From: a virus
Direction: 5' to 3' (one strand)
IMG/VR virus record: IMGVR_UViG_3300023192_003818
Location: 42,602-106,601 of that record
Length of the DNA: 64,000 nt
The position numbers and the translations under genes were made by a program. The notes under the pieces are model-generated. The model was not told the DNA's origin and searched no databases. It worked only from the letters and a program-made list of their open reading frames with translations. This document shows positions 41,000-49,511 of this stretch, piece by piece. The number at the start of each line of letters is the position of its first letter. Position 1 is the stretch's first letter.

Positions 41000-41733
41000 T
41001 TATTTTTTTTTTCACTTGGGTAATAATTTTTAACAAAATTACTTTGCCAATATTCTTCAGTATCTACATCCATTATAGTTAGTTTTCCAAACCATCCTGC
41101 TCCTGAATCTATATTCCATAAATTACCATATTTTTCAGGTAAAGCACTTGTAGTAGCAGTATGTCCTATAAATACTTTGTTAAACATTTTAGTTCCTTTA
41201 AAAGGGTTTTGAGATTTAGCCCCAGATTTAGCGCCTTCTAATAGACTTCTGTCCCATTGACATTCTTTAGATATTGTACCTTCATTTATCTTGTATAAAG
41301 CACTTACAGGAAATTCATCTTCTCTATAAGCCCACCCCCCATGAATAAAGATATTATTATCTTCATCAATGTAAAAATTAACAAGATCTTTAAAGAAATC
41401 TCTATGTTCTTGATTTAAAGTATACCCGGTTTTAATATAAGAATTAATAGTAGCTTGACCTCCTTGTTGAGTCCAATTAAAAGGGGTTATTCCTGTATGT
41501 AAATAGTCATAACACCAAACATCATGATTACCTAAAATTGTAACCAATCTATCTCCCATTGTTTTTTTAAGTTCAATAAGACATTGGATTAGTTCAGCAC
41601 TTTCAGACCAACCATCTACATAATCTCCTATTAAAACTAATTTATCTTTATGAATATCAATTGGAGAAAGAGTCATTAATTCTTCAAAGGCTTTTAATCC
41701 TCCATGAATATCCCCCATTACATATTTTTTCAT
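40990..41733 (-). CDS. calcineurin-like metallophosphoesterase
   Basis: 247 residues with all family motifs: GDIHGG, GDYVDG, GNHDVW and a later GHTA. Closest in layout to the Ser/Thr phosphatase and ApaH group found in lambda and other phages. Might dephosphorylate proteins or nucleotides; the substrate is not predictable. Confidence 0.88.
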   Translation of the reverse strand: MKKYVMGDIHGGLKAFEELMTLSPIDIHKDKLVLIGDYVDGWSESAELIQCLIELKKTMGDRLVTILGNHDVWCYDYLHTGITPFNWTQQGGQATINSYIKTGYTLNQEHRDFFKDLVNFYIDEDNNIFIHGGWAYREDEFPVSALYKINEGTISKECQWDRSLLEGAKSGAKSQNPFKGTKMFNKVFIGHTATTSALPEKYGNLWNIDSGAGWFGKLTIMDVDTEEYWQSNFVKNYYPSEKKNKCL

Positions 41734-42371
41734 TATTCTACAATTATTTTAAATGATTTCTCTACAATTTCTCTAGGACCTATATCGGTATTAAAGGTGG
41801 TTTTTATAAATATCTGCAAAGTATCACCAACCATCTCATTATCTAAATATATTTGTTGTCTAGGTTCATAATTATATTTACTATATGTGCCTAATAGTAT
41901 TTCTGCGTATGGACATTCCCAACAAAAGTGTTTTTGAATTTGATATCCAGCAATATTTAAAGGAGACATGATCTGTACTATATCTGATAGAGTATATTCA
42001 ATCTCTCCTATTGGAATTGGGGTATTATATTCACCATCCGTAAACCAACTTAATACTGAGTATGTAGGTACAATAAATCTTAAATTTTCCAATGCTATCC
42101 AATAATCAGAATCATACTGTGTCTCAATTAATGGTACTCCATTAATTACAGCATTAACTTCGTCTAATTCACCTCTAATAGTAAAATATCTAAGACCATA
42201 ATAAAAAATATGCCAATACCCATTAATATCTTTATAAGCATCGGGTTGTACTAGTTCATCTATATAAAATTGAGTATTGCAACTACCATCTACACAAGCG
42301 GGCCCCATTTTCTCTTCTTGACTACAAGCCCAGAAGAGGCTTATTAAAATTATGCAACTTATCTTTCTCAT
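41733..42371 (-). CDS. lipoprotein, 212 aa
   Basis: Starting at the inner ATG, MRKISCIILISLFWACSQEE is a classical lipoprotein signal with the lipobox ending at Cys, followed by charged residues. The mature part is beta-rich with four more Cys. Phage lipoproteins often block superinfection. The longer frame adds 17 residues that would spoil the signal. Confidence 0.65.
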   Translation of the reverse strand: MRKISCIILISLFWACSQEEKMGPACVDGSCNTQFYIDELVQPDAYKDINGYWHIFYYGLRYFTIRGELDEVNAVINGVPLIETQYDSDYWIALENLRFIVPTYSVLSWFTDGEYNTPIPIGEIEYTLSDIVQIMSPLNIAGYQIQKHFCWECPYAEILLGTYSKYNYEPRQQIYLDNEMVGDTLQIFIKTTFNTDIGPREIVEKSFKIIVE

Positions 42372-42421
42372 TATGATGAGAATTCTAAAGTTAAAAATAG
42401 TTTTTTCATATTTCATTTTCA

Positions 42422-42664
42422 TTAATTTATATATATAACTTCTCCTTGTTTATTTTCTAGTAATTGAACTTCATATTCAATATCTAACCTTTTTAATATT
42501 TCATTCATATTTTCTTGTAAGTAAATTTGAAATAATTGAGTAAAGATTTCAAAGGGTAAAAATGTATTTTGTTTTGTAGTATTGAATTTTTCTTGGTAAT
42601 ATTTATAAAACCAATTTAAATCAAAGTGGTTTAATTTTCTCATTTGCAAATATTTTTCTCTCAT
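42422..42664 (-). CDS. hypothetical protein, 80 aa
   Basis: Aromatic-rich helical protein starting MREKYLQMRKLNHFDLNWFY. First gene after cassette C6. Unknown. Confidence 0.5.
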   Translation of the reverse strand: MREKYLQMRKLNHFDLNWFYKYYQEKFNTTKQNTFLPFEIFTQLFQIYLQENMNEILKRLDIEYEVQLLENKQGEVIYIN

Positions 42665-42681
42665 GGCCTTTATTGACTTTA

Positions 42682-42740
42682 ATTATTATAATTAAATATA
42701 ACGAAGGCTCCCTCAGAGATCCTAGCATTTTTGTGGTTGT
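42682..42740 (-). promoter_or_regulatory. promoter stem-loop cassette C6
   Basis: Minus strand CTAGGATCTC TGA GGGAGCC then CGTTATATTTAATT. The stem has two mismatches compared with C1 and C3. Confidence 0.55.
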
Positions 42741-42785
42741 TTTAAAACTTCTCTCCAAGTATTTTTAAATAATTCCATATTAAAT

Positions 42786-42959
42786 TTATTTTATCTTTTC
42801 TTTGAGAATTTTTATTTCTTTTTCTATTCTAATTTTATCTTTTTTAGATAACTCTACCTTTTCATCAAGGGTTTTCTTTTTTGTTTTCACTCCACTTTTA
42901 AGTTGGGATTTTAATTGATTTAAAGCTCTTCCTTTTCTGCTTCTTTGTGGTACAGTCAT
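42786..42959 (-). CDS. basic coiled-coil protein, 57 aa
   Basis: Starts MTVPQRSRKGRALNQLK, then a Lys/Glu-rich heptad region to the end. Likely a nucleic-acid-binding coiled coil. Unknown family. Confidence 0.5.
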   Translation of the reverse strand: MTVPQRSRKGRALNQLKSQLKSGVKTKKKTLDEKVELSKKDKIRIEKEIKILKEKIK

Positions 42960-42969
42960 AAAATTAATT

Positions 42970-43071
42970 TTAATTATTAGAGGGAGAATAATCTGTGAAT
43001 TTGGGAATCTCTACTTCCCAAGTTTTTTTATCAAAATTTATATTATTATTTTTAATGATTTTATATTTCAT
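42970..43071 (-). CDS. hypothetical peptide, 33 aa
   Basis: Short frame MKYKIIKNNNINFDKKTWEV between two likely genes with good spacing. Weak support. Confidence 0.35.
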   Translation of the reverse strand: MKYKIIKNNNINFDKKTWEVEIPKFTDYSPSNN

Positions 43072-43081
43072 ATAATTTATT

Positions 43082-43624
43082 TTAAGGTTTCCACCATCCT
43101 TGTGCTTTATTTTTCATTGTATCAAATAATTCATTCCATTCATTTTGTTCTAATTCTTCAGATCTTTTAAAAACTTTATCAGAGTGTTTTTTTTCTTTTT
43201 TAGTTCTACCATCTACCCATTCATAAAGTTTTTCACCCTTATCATCTTTCTCCTTTAATTCTTTAAAATCCATACCCCCAAATACAATTTCACCTAATTC
43301 TTTTTCGGCAAAGGATAAATAAGGAGATTTATACAGATTTTCTATTATTTGAATTACACGTTTTATATCATTTTCCTTTGGCATTCTACCTTTATCAACT
43401 TCATAATTTGGAAAGGTTAAATAAACTTCTAACCCACGTTTTAATAATAATAAATTATAAGTATAATCCCATCCTCTATATTTCCATATTACCCAAAAAA
43501 ACCTTCTTAAATTTTTTATTCCGTATTTAAAATTATACCAAATATCAGATAAGGTAAACCCTGCTCCCATTTCAGATAATCCGAAGGTTAATTTATTTAT
43601 TATTTTTTGTGTATCGTAATTCAT
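43082..43624 (-). CDS. conserved phage protein of unknown function, 180 aa
   Basis: Aromatic-rich N-terminal half (DIWYNFKYGIKNLRRFFWVI) that looks like an amphipathic or membrane-lying part, then a charged helical half. I recall similar proteins in large phages but no function. Overlaps the upstream gene by one base. Confidence 0.55.
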   Translation of the reverse strand: MNYDTQKIINKLTFGLSEMGAGFTLSDIWYNFKYGIKNLRRFFWVIWKYRGWDYTYNLLLLKRGLEVYLTFPNYEVDKGRMPKENDIKRVIQIIENLYKSPYLSFAEKELGEIVFGGMDFKELKEKDDKGEKLYEWVDGRTKKEKKHSDKVFKRSEELEQNEWNELFDTMKNKAQGWWKP

Positions 43625-43842
43625 TACATTAATTCTTTAAATATTATTAATACTTCTGCTAATGCAAATAAAGCAAAACATACTTGTAATTCTCCAAATA
43701 GCCCAAACCCACATGCTAAGATCCTAATTCCTGGTTTAACTAAACTAACATATAGATGTTTATTTTGGTTAGGTAAAAAATCTTTTCCTTCACTTAATTG
43801 AACTCTATATTTTTTGGGTAATTTTGGTATTTTATTTTTCAT
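43624..43842 (-). CDS. small protein with hydrophobic C-terminus, 72 aa
   Basis: Basic start MKNKIPKLPKKYRVQ, then a hydrophobic Cys-containing region (ILACGFGLFGELQVCFALFA) likely to insert in the membrane. Unknown function. Confidence 0.5.
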   Translation of the reverse strand: MKNKIPKLPKKYRVQLSEGKDFLPNQNKHLYVSLVKPGIRILACGFGLFGELQVCFALFALAEVLIIFKELM

Positions 43843-43862
43843 ATTCTTGTATTGTTATATTA

Positions 43863-44708
43863 TTATTTACCGTGTTGTGCAAGCATTTGTTTTACGTGTG
43901 CTTCTGCTACTTCGTAAGCAACCACTCCAGTTTCATCCTCATAAACCACAGGATCTTTTCTCCCCAAAGCAATAAATGCCTCGATGCGTTCAACCGAAGA
44001 AGCTGATTTGTAATCACTATTACCTGAAGGGTAAGGTTTATATGAGGTATTTGTTCTTTTATAAATCTCATCGAAATTAAGACCCAATTCTTCACATAAT
44101 ACTTCTCCATCTTGTAAAATTGTAAATTTATTACCCTCAATATAAGGGGTAAAATAACCAACTCGTTCAGCATTCCAATTTCCTGCTCTAAAAGCGGCTT
44201 CATCTGCATCTCTAAATTCTTGTCTGCAATCAGGATAAACTTCGAAATCCCCAGCGTGCACTCCTAAAGCAATATTACAAGTTTCTTCTGTTCTATTTGC
44301 TATTGATAATGCTACTGCCTGTGCAATTGAACTGAAGATTTTATTTCTATTAGGTACAACAGTCTCTCGCATGTTTTTATCTTCATAATGTCCTTCAGGA
44401 ACTTCATCTCCACCTTCTATTAAATTTGAATTTAATAAAGAAGATAAACCCTTTAATTGGATGATTTGATGTCTAATAGGAAAATATCCTGGTTTCTTAC
44501 CATCTTCTTGATGTTTGTTTATATATAACAATAAATTTAAATAATCAACTAATTCAGTTGCTCTTTCTAACTCTACCTTATGTTTTTGACCATAATCAAA
44601 ACTTAATGCTGTTACTTTATAGCCTTTTTCTAATAAATGTAATAGTAAAGTACTTGAGTCTAGCCCTCCCGAGAGTGAAAGTACGCAATATTTGTTATTA
44701 TTTTTCAT
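43863..44708 (-). CDS. queC: 7-cyano-7-deazaguanine synthase without zinc cysteines
   Basis: 281 residues. SLSGGLDSSTLLLHLLEKGY is the PP-loop, followed by SFDYGQKHKVEL and VPNRNKIFSSIAQAVAL as in QueC. It uses ATP to convert carboxy-deazaguanine to preQ0. The C-terminal zinc cluster (normally SCYxGG...CGxCxxCxxR) reads TSYKPYPSGNSDYKSASSVER, with every Cys replaced. The rest of the family sequence is kept, so it may be functional with a different structural solution. Confidence 0.9.
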   Translation of the reverse strand: MKNNNKYCVLSLSGGLDSSTLLLHLLEKGYKVTALSFDYGQKHKVELERATELVDYLNLLLYINKHQEDGKKPGYFPIRHQIIQLKGLSSLLNSNLIEGGDEVPEGHYEDKNMRETVVPNRNKIFSSIAQAVALSIANRTEETCNIALGVHAGDFEVYPDCRQEFRDADEAAFRAGNWNAERVGYFTPYIEGNKFTILQDGEVLCEELGLNFDEIYKRTNTSYKPYPSGNSDYKSASSVERIEAFIALGRKDPVVYEDETGVVAYEVAEAHVKQMLAQHGK

Positions 44709-44723
44709 ATTTATTTGCTTTTT

Positions 44724-44843
44724 TTAATTTATGTCAAAACTTATACATTGAACTTCATACTCTTTTGATAGTAATTTTAATAGTAAATTACTCGAATCTA
44801 ACTCCCCTAAATGGGAAAGAATCGCATATTTTTGTTTAACCAT
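44724..44843 (-). pseudogene. remnant of a second queC start, 39 codons
   Basis: Reads KYAILSHLGELDSSNLLLKL and ends CISFDIN, aligning with KYCVLSLSGGLDSSTLLLHL and ALSFDYG of queC. The PP-loop SGG has decayed to HLGE. It lies directly upstream of queC and keeps an open frame, so the start of an old duplicate gene has survived. Confidence 0.65.
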
Positions 44844-45066
44844 TTCCTAATATTATTATTTTTTTATTTTTGGTTTTCTCTATGCTTCTATATAAATTTT
44901 CAGTTCTCATTTGTGCTTCAAATCTAGTATTCATCATATCAGTAATAAATTCTTCTACTTTATTCATGTCATCTCTTGTGATATTATCTTTAAATAGTTT
45001 TCCATCATAGAATCCATCTACTATTGCTTTTGCTTCTTGTTTAAATGCTTTAAATTTTTTACTCAT
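44836..45066 (-). CDS. hypothetical protein, 76 aa
   Basis: Helical charged protein MSKKFKAFKQEAKAIVDGFY. Overlaps the queC remnant by eight bases. Not recognised. Confidence 0.5.
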   Translation of the reverse strand: MSKKFKAFKQEAKAIVDGFYDGKLFKDNITRDDMNKVEEFITDMMNTRFEAQMRTENLYRSIEKTKNKKIIILGNG

Positions 45067-45077
45067 TTCTTTTTTTT

Positions 45078-45407
45078 TTAATTTATATCAAACCATGTAC
45101 TCTCTTGTGTTTCAAAATCAATCCACACCCATTCTTTTTTTGCTTTATTTTCATCTCCCCCATTATATTTATTAATCCATAACCACCTTTCCCATAACTC
45201 ATCTGTACCTTTTTCCCCTCTCCATTCAAAACTTAACCATTCAATTGTAAACCATGGAACTCTTTCACATATAGGGGCACCAAATTTATCTTTCCACATA
45301 GGGATAGATAAAGAGTAAGATTTATCAAAATGTGGTAAACAAAAAAACCTATAATTGTCTTTTCTAAAATAATACTCCCATTTGGGGTTTGATTTAAAAC
45401 TTTTCAT
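45078..45407 (-). CDS. conserved Trp-rich protein, 109 aa
   Basis: Ten or more Trp, with LSFEWRGEKGTDELWERWLW. Such proteins occur in several large phages. Overlaps the next upstream gene by four bases. Unknown function. Confidence 0.55.
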   Translation of the reverse strand: MKSFKSNPKWEYYFRKDNYRFFCLPHFDKSYSLSIPMWKDKFGAPICERVPWFTIEWLSFEWRGEKGTDELWERWLWINKYNGGDENKAKKEWVWIDFETQESTWFDIN

Positions 45408-45595
45408 TTTTCTTTTAATGCAATATTTTCTTTATGTAAATAATAAATGTTAAACTCCTTTATATCTGCATAAGGCTGTTTGGAACCTTTAATAGTTGGA
45501 TGATTTAATAAAATTTCAAATCCTTCCAAATGCCCCATCTCATCTTCTAAAAAATCTATAAAGTCTTTAGTTTTCTCTAATATTTTCTTATCCAT
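45404..45595 (-). CDS. hypothetical protein, 63 aa
   Basis: Acidic small protein MDKKILEKTKDFIDFLEDEM. Overlaps the neighbouring genes on both sides by a few bases, the normal packing in this operon. Confidence 0.5.
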   Translation of the reverse strand: MDKKILEKTKDFIDFLEDEMGHLEGFEILLNHPTIKGSKQPYADIKEFNIYYLHKENIALKEK

Positions 45596-45761
45596 TTTTA
45601 ATTAATTTAAATTTTGCTTCAGGGTAATCACCTTTTTTTGCCATCCATTCAAGAATTATTAAATCATCTTTAGTAATAAAACCCCTATTACTTATCAACT
45701 TTTGGGCCCATTTTATTACTTCTTTTTCGTGGCTTGTCCCACATAAACTTTCGTGTGCCAT
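45588..45761 (-). CDS. hypothetical protein, 57 aa
   Basis: MAHESLCGTSHEKEVIKWAQ followed by a helical LIISN-like half. Overlaps the gene downstream by eight bases. No recognised family. Confidence 0.5.
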   Translation of the reverse strand: MAHESLCGTSHEKEVIKWAQKLISNRGFITKDDLIILEWMAKKGDYPEAKFKLIKNG

Positions 45762-45867
45762 AATTTATATTTATTTTTTTAAATTGTTTTCCTTTTTTTA
45801 TATTATCCCCCATTTTTAAGGGTTATAGATTGGATAAAGCATTTATTATGTGGGTATGATTTTTTTT

Positions 45868-46659
45868 TCAAGATAATAATTTTTTAAAAAACTTAACATT
45901 ATAATATAATAATTCTTTACCCTTTAATTCTTTATCTATAAAATCTTCAATTTTATTTGTAGGTTTTATGTATATATTATTTAAATTTAATTTAATTCCT
46001 TTATATGAATTAATAATAGGTAAACTAGTATCTAATGAATTTATAAAACCAAAAAATTTGTTATTATAAAATTTAAATTCATCTAAACTAGATGCCCCTA
46101 ATAAATGTATATAATCTCCCTCTTGAATAATTCCTTCCTTTTTTAATTTTGAAATCAAATTAACTCTTCCTATAGCCCTATTTATTAAAATATCAGGATG
46201 ATGAAATTCGGTTTGATATACAATGGAAGAATGGTTAAAAGAAAAATGTTTATAACCTAAATCTTTACATAAAATATATAAATTTTTAATTTCATTATAA
46301 GTTTTACCTTGTAAAACTACCATTAATTTAACATCCTTAGGTAAAGAAGATTTAATAACTTTAATCCAATATTTAGCATTTTTATATCCTTCTATTGGGT
46401 CATCCCATTTATCAGGAACTATAAAAATGTCAGGTTTTATTAAATTTATTTTTTCTATTAATTCTTTTTGTGTATATTTTTCCTCCTCAAATAAACCATT
46501 ATCCAAAATAATAAAAGAATTTTCTTTTTTTCTATAATTTAGAAAAAATTCCTCATATTTTGGGTAATTATCCATTAAAGTAGGTAAACAAAATTGATAA
46601 TCATTAAATTCTCTACTTTTTTCTAATAAACATAAAGGCACTTCATGGCTTAATTCCAT
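45868..46659 (-). CDS. dpdA: DpdA-like 7-deazaguanine DNA transglycosylase
   Basis: 263 residues of TIM-barrel type with signatures of the phage TGT-like DpdA group: FIILDNGLFEEE (first active-site Asp), FIVPDKWDD, MVVLQGKTYNE (substrate Gly loop), HLLGASSLDEF and SLDTSLPI (candidate nucleophile Asp). It would exchange guanine in DNA for preQ0 made by the FolE-QueD-QueE-QueC set in this window. It is shorter than bacterial tRNA-guanine transglycosylase and lacks the zinc domain, as expected for phage DpdA. Confidence 0.72.
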   Translation of the reverse strand: MELSHEVPLCLLEKSREFNDYQFCLPTLMDNYPKYEEFFLNYRKKENSFIILDNGLFEEEKYTQKELIEKINLIKPDIFIVPDKWDDPIEGYKNAKYWIKVIKSSLPKDVKLMVVLQGKTYNEIKNLYILCKDLGYKHFSFNHSSIVYQTEFHHPDILINRAIGRVNLISKLKKEGIIQEGDYIHLLGASSLDEFKFYNNKFFGFINSLDTSLPIINSYKGIKLNLNNIYIKPTNKIEDFIDKELKGKELLYYNVKFFKKLLS

Positions 46660-46661
46660 TA

Positions 46662-47150
46662 TTAAAATTCTTTAAAATTTTTTAATGTTTTTGAATAATA
46701 ATTATTACACATAATATAATAAAATTTTTCTATATTTCCACTAAATTCTAACATTTCTTTTTCTACTTGTTCAATATTTATATTAAAATTTTTACTAAAC
46801 CCTTGAATTAATTTACTTAATTTATCTTTTTCATCTTTTTCAAAATCAATCATTAATTTATTTCTCCTAGTTCTTAAAATTCCTATCTTTTCATTGATTT
46901 TAAAAATATTAGGGTAATATTCTTCATAAATTTTATTTATTTCATGTTCTATTAATTGAGCTTGGTAAATATAATGGGAATAATCAAAATCTCCATTCTT
47001 AATTTTGTCTATTAAAGGTTGTTTTTTACCTAAAGGTTTATTTGGGTCTTTCCACCCTCTCCACCACCAAAATCTATTATAACTTAAAGGTTTTAATTTT
47101 GAAAGTTTTCTTTTAAGTTGTTTTATTGACAAGGGTGGATTATAAATCAT
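46662..47150 (-). CDS. hypothetical protein, 162 aa
   Basis: Basic N-terminal half (LSIKQLKRKLSKLKPLSYNR) and a long helical C-terminus. It ends two bases before dpdA and may be cotranscribed with it. Not recognised. Confidence 0.5.
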   Translation of the reverse strand: MIYNPPLSIKQLKRKLSKLKPLSYNRFWWWRGWKDPNKPLGKKQPLIDKIKNGDFDYSHYIYQAQLIEHEINKIYEEYYPNIFKINEKIGILRTRRNKLMIDFEKDEKDKLSKLIQGFSKNFNINIEQVEKEMLEFSGNIEKFYYIMCNNYYSKTLKNFKEF

Positions 47151-47159
47151 TATAAATTT

Positions 47160-47360
47160 TTATATTTTTATTTCTTTAATTTCATAACCCATTTTTCTAA
47201 TAATTTCAGATTTTTTAGGACTACACATCAATACTCCTCTATCACCCTCTATTTTTCCGAATATTTCTCCATAGAAAGGAAGAGAATGGCGAATTTTATA
47301 TAATTCTTCTTTTTTTACTTCATACAATTTATAATCTAAATTTTTAAGATCATTTTTCAT
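47160..47360 (-). CDS. hypothetical protein, 66 aa
   Basis: Small alpha/beta protein MKNDLKNLDYKLYEVKKEEL. Overlaps the gene upstream by four bases. Confidence 0.5.
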   Translation of the reverse strand: MKNDLKNLDYKLYEVKKEELYKIRHSLPFYGEIFGKIEGDRGVLMCSPKKSEIIRKMGYEIKEIKI

Positions 47361-47611
47361 AAAGTTTCTAAAAATTTATTAATTAATTCTTCAATTCTTT
47401 TACCATTTTTTAGTTCTTCTTGTTTAATCCCAATTTTATTTTGGGTAAACCCCCATATTTTAGTCCATTCAACAAGATATCCTTCTCCTTGTTCATCTTT
47501 TCCAATATTAACATATCTTTTATCTATTATATCAACAAAAGAACCTAAAGTAGCATCCCAACCAAAATTAATTTTTATATTTTTATTTAATATTTCTGTA
47601 TATCTACTCAT
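47357..47611 (-). CDS. hypothetical protein, 84 aa
   Basis: Begins MSRYTEILNKNIKINFGWDA; looks like a small beta-sheet protein with a helical tail. Unknown. Confidence 0.5.
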   Translation of the reverse strand: MSRYTEILNKNIKINFGWDATLGSFVDIIDKRYVNIGKDEQGEGYLVEWTKIWGFTQNKIGIKQEELKNGKRIEELINKFLETL

Positions 47612-47730
47612 AGACTTTTATTTTTTGTTATTGGTACTTTAGGGTATTTATAAAAATTCCAAAGAGTTTATTCTTTTAATTAATATTTTAAATTTTGTAT
47701 TTCTTTTTAATCCCCCCCATAACCTTTATT

Positions 47731-47805
47731 TAATTATTATACCGTGAATATACGAAGGCTTCCTGTGGAAACCTAGTTTTTTAGCATAAATTTTTAATTT
47801 ACTTT
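47731..47805 (-). promoter_or_regulatory. promoter stem-loop cassette C4
   Basis: Minus strand AACTAGG, stem GGTTTCC ACA GGAAGCC with a changed but largely pairing stem, then CGTATATTCACGGTATAAT and AAATAAAGGTT. The first ATG after it opens only a ten-codon frame because of a run of seven G; the next real gene starts at 47611. Confidence 0.65.
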
Positions 47806-48303
47806 TCTTAATTCCACCACTTGTTTTTCATCCTCAAAAATAGTAGTAGGTTTTAATTTTAGATTTACTGAATCATAAAAAACTTCAATATTAGGTGACC
47901 ATTTACCATATTTAGCTACTACTGAATTGAATTCTTCTAAATCATGTCTTCTTAAAACCCAACTACCAAAATTAGGGTCTTTAATATTTTCTTTCCATTC
48001 TATATGTTCTAATTCATGAAAAACTAAGGCCTCACGTTTAAAATTATTAATTTCTTCCCAAAAATCAAGATTTATAAACATAATATAATCTAAATCTGTA
48101 ATTAATTTTACTTCTTTTGAGACTTTTTGTATTTTACCTGCATATCTTGTTTTTTTATCTGCAAATATATAAGATATATTAGCCTGTTTAGTTAATGTGT
48201 TTAATAAAGGTTTAGCAATTTTTTCAACTTCAGGTGCTATTAAATAAGGGTTTTCCTTAACTCTAATAATAAAAGGATTTTTTAATTCTTCGGAGGGATT
48301 CAT
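47794..48303 (-). CDS. putative zinc metallopeptidase
   Basis: 169 residues. ALVFHELEHIEW carries HELEH, an HExxH zinc site, near residue 95, with a further His in RRHDLEEF. It matches the small putative metallopeptidase family seen in phages. A role in host or virion protein processing is possible. Confidence 0.65.
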   Translation of the reverse strand: MNPSEELKNPFIIRVKENPYLIAPEVEKIAKPLLNTLTKQANISYIFADKKTRYAGKIQKVSKEVKLITDLDYIMFINLDFWEEINNFKREALVFHELEHIEWKENIKDPNFGSWVLRRHDLEEFNSVVAKYGKWSPNIEVFYDSVNLKLKPTTIFEDEKQVVELRKVN

Positions 48304-48335
48304 AACTTTTTAGTTTTAAAGATTAATATTGGGAT

Positions 48336-48390
48336 AATATACGAAGGCTCCTTTAGGGAGCCTAGTTTTTTGCATCAATTTTTAATATCT
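48336..48390 (-). promoter_or_regulatory. promoter stem-loop cassette C5
   Basis: Minus strand CTAGGCTCCC TAA AGGAGCC, then CGTATATTATCCC. The stem is complete except one G:T pair. It drives the metallopeptidase gene. Confidence 0.6.
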
Positions 48391-49473
48391 TTTGGTAAGT
48401 TCGTCTTCTAATTTTTTTAACCTTTGTAGTTCTTTAAGCTTACGAGCTGACCAAGTACCTTGTTTCATTTTATTTTCTAAATTAATTATTTCTTGGTGGG
48501 GGTCTGCATCTTTTATTAAAATTTTATTTGGTGATGGGAGACTTTCATCTAAATCTTCTTCATTTATATTCTTTAAATATGTAGATTTTATTTCTATCGG
48601 TGATTTTACAGGTAAATAAACCTCATCAATTTTACCCGACTTCTTTTTTATTTTATTTATGTTTAATTCTTTTTTTTTGAAATTTTGATTAAAAGCAAAA
48701 TTAGTTGCAACTACTAATGCTATTGCTAAAGGGTCAAATACAAATATAATAACAATTAATAACCAATTTATTATCTCATTCATGGGTTTATCTAATAATT
48801 CAGATAAATATTTTAAAGGCCCCAATTCTCCTGCTATTTCTGTATTATTTTGTTTTTCTAATATCTTTAATTGGTATTTTTGAAGACTATCAGAAGCTAT
48901 ACTTCTTTTGGATTGTGCTTTATTTCTGTTTTCTTCTTCAACATTTATTCTATCTCTTGCTAATCTTAATTCAATTGTTGATATTGTATTTCTTAAACCT
49001 GTAGATGATGTAGTATCTTTAACTTGTATTGATGATGCTTTTGCATTAGATAATGTAGAGATGTTGTTAGATATCCTTTCTAATTCATTTTCATATCTTA
49101 TAACATCATCAGCATAAAATTTTTCTTTTTGTTCTAAGAATTTTATTTCATTTTCATTAATGGAGAGTTTAATATATGTGTCTTGATATCCCTTACTAAG
49201 CATTCCATAGATTCCTACTGATGTGATGAGAGATAATACAATTACTGAAATTGTTAAATATAATCTAAAACCTTTATTTATTTTATTCCAATATTGATAT
49301 AATAAACTTGTGGTTACAAGTTTTGAAAGTTCTAAAAAACTAGACATTATTATTATAGCAGTAGCTACTCCAGCAAATAATTTACTTAATCCTATTATAC
49401 TGTAATATGCAGCACAACCTGCTAAACCTAAAGCACAAAAAGCTATTAAATAAGGTAAAAATTTATTTATCAT
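48382..49473 (-). CDS. multi-pass membrane protein with coiled coil
   Basis: 363 residues. Three transmembrane segments in the first 95 residues, a long coiled coil (about 100-215), a fourth hydrophobic segment (IINWLLIVIIFVFDPLAIAL) and a charged tail. This design is common in large phages near the lysis genes and resembles spanin or membrane-anchor proteins, but no family is proven. Confidence 0.6.
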   Translation of the reverse strand: MINKFLPYLIAFCALGLAGCAAYYSIIGLSKLFAGVATAIIIMSSFLELSKLVTTSLLYQYWNKINKGFRLYLTISVIVLSLITSVGIYGMLSKGYQDTYIKLSINENEIKFLEQKEKFYADDVIRYENELERISNNISTLSNAKASSIQVKDTTSSTGLRNTISTIELRLARDRINVEEENRNKAQSKRSIASDSLQKYQLKILEKQNNTEIAGELGPLKYLSELLDKPMNEIINWLLIVIIFVFDPLAIALVVATNFAFNQNFKKKELNINKIKKKSGKIDEVYLPVKSPIEIKSTYLKNINEEDLDESLPSPNKILIKDADPHQEIINLENKMKQGTWSARKLKELQRLKKLEDELTKRY

Positions 49474-49511
49474 AATTAACTAACATTTTCTCACCTACTT
49501 TAAAATCTAAA

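Noticed and set aside
47357-47730. Phase-variable gene at the seven-G run after cassette C4
   Set aside because: Changing the run by one base gives at most a 23-codon frame, too short to support a switch.
5401-48390. CRISPR array from the repeated stem-loops
   Set aside because: The repeats are dispersed singly before genes, not regularly spaced with unique spacers.
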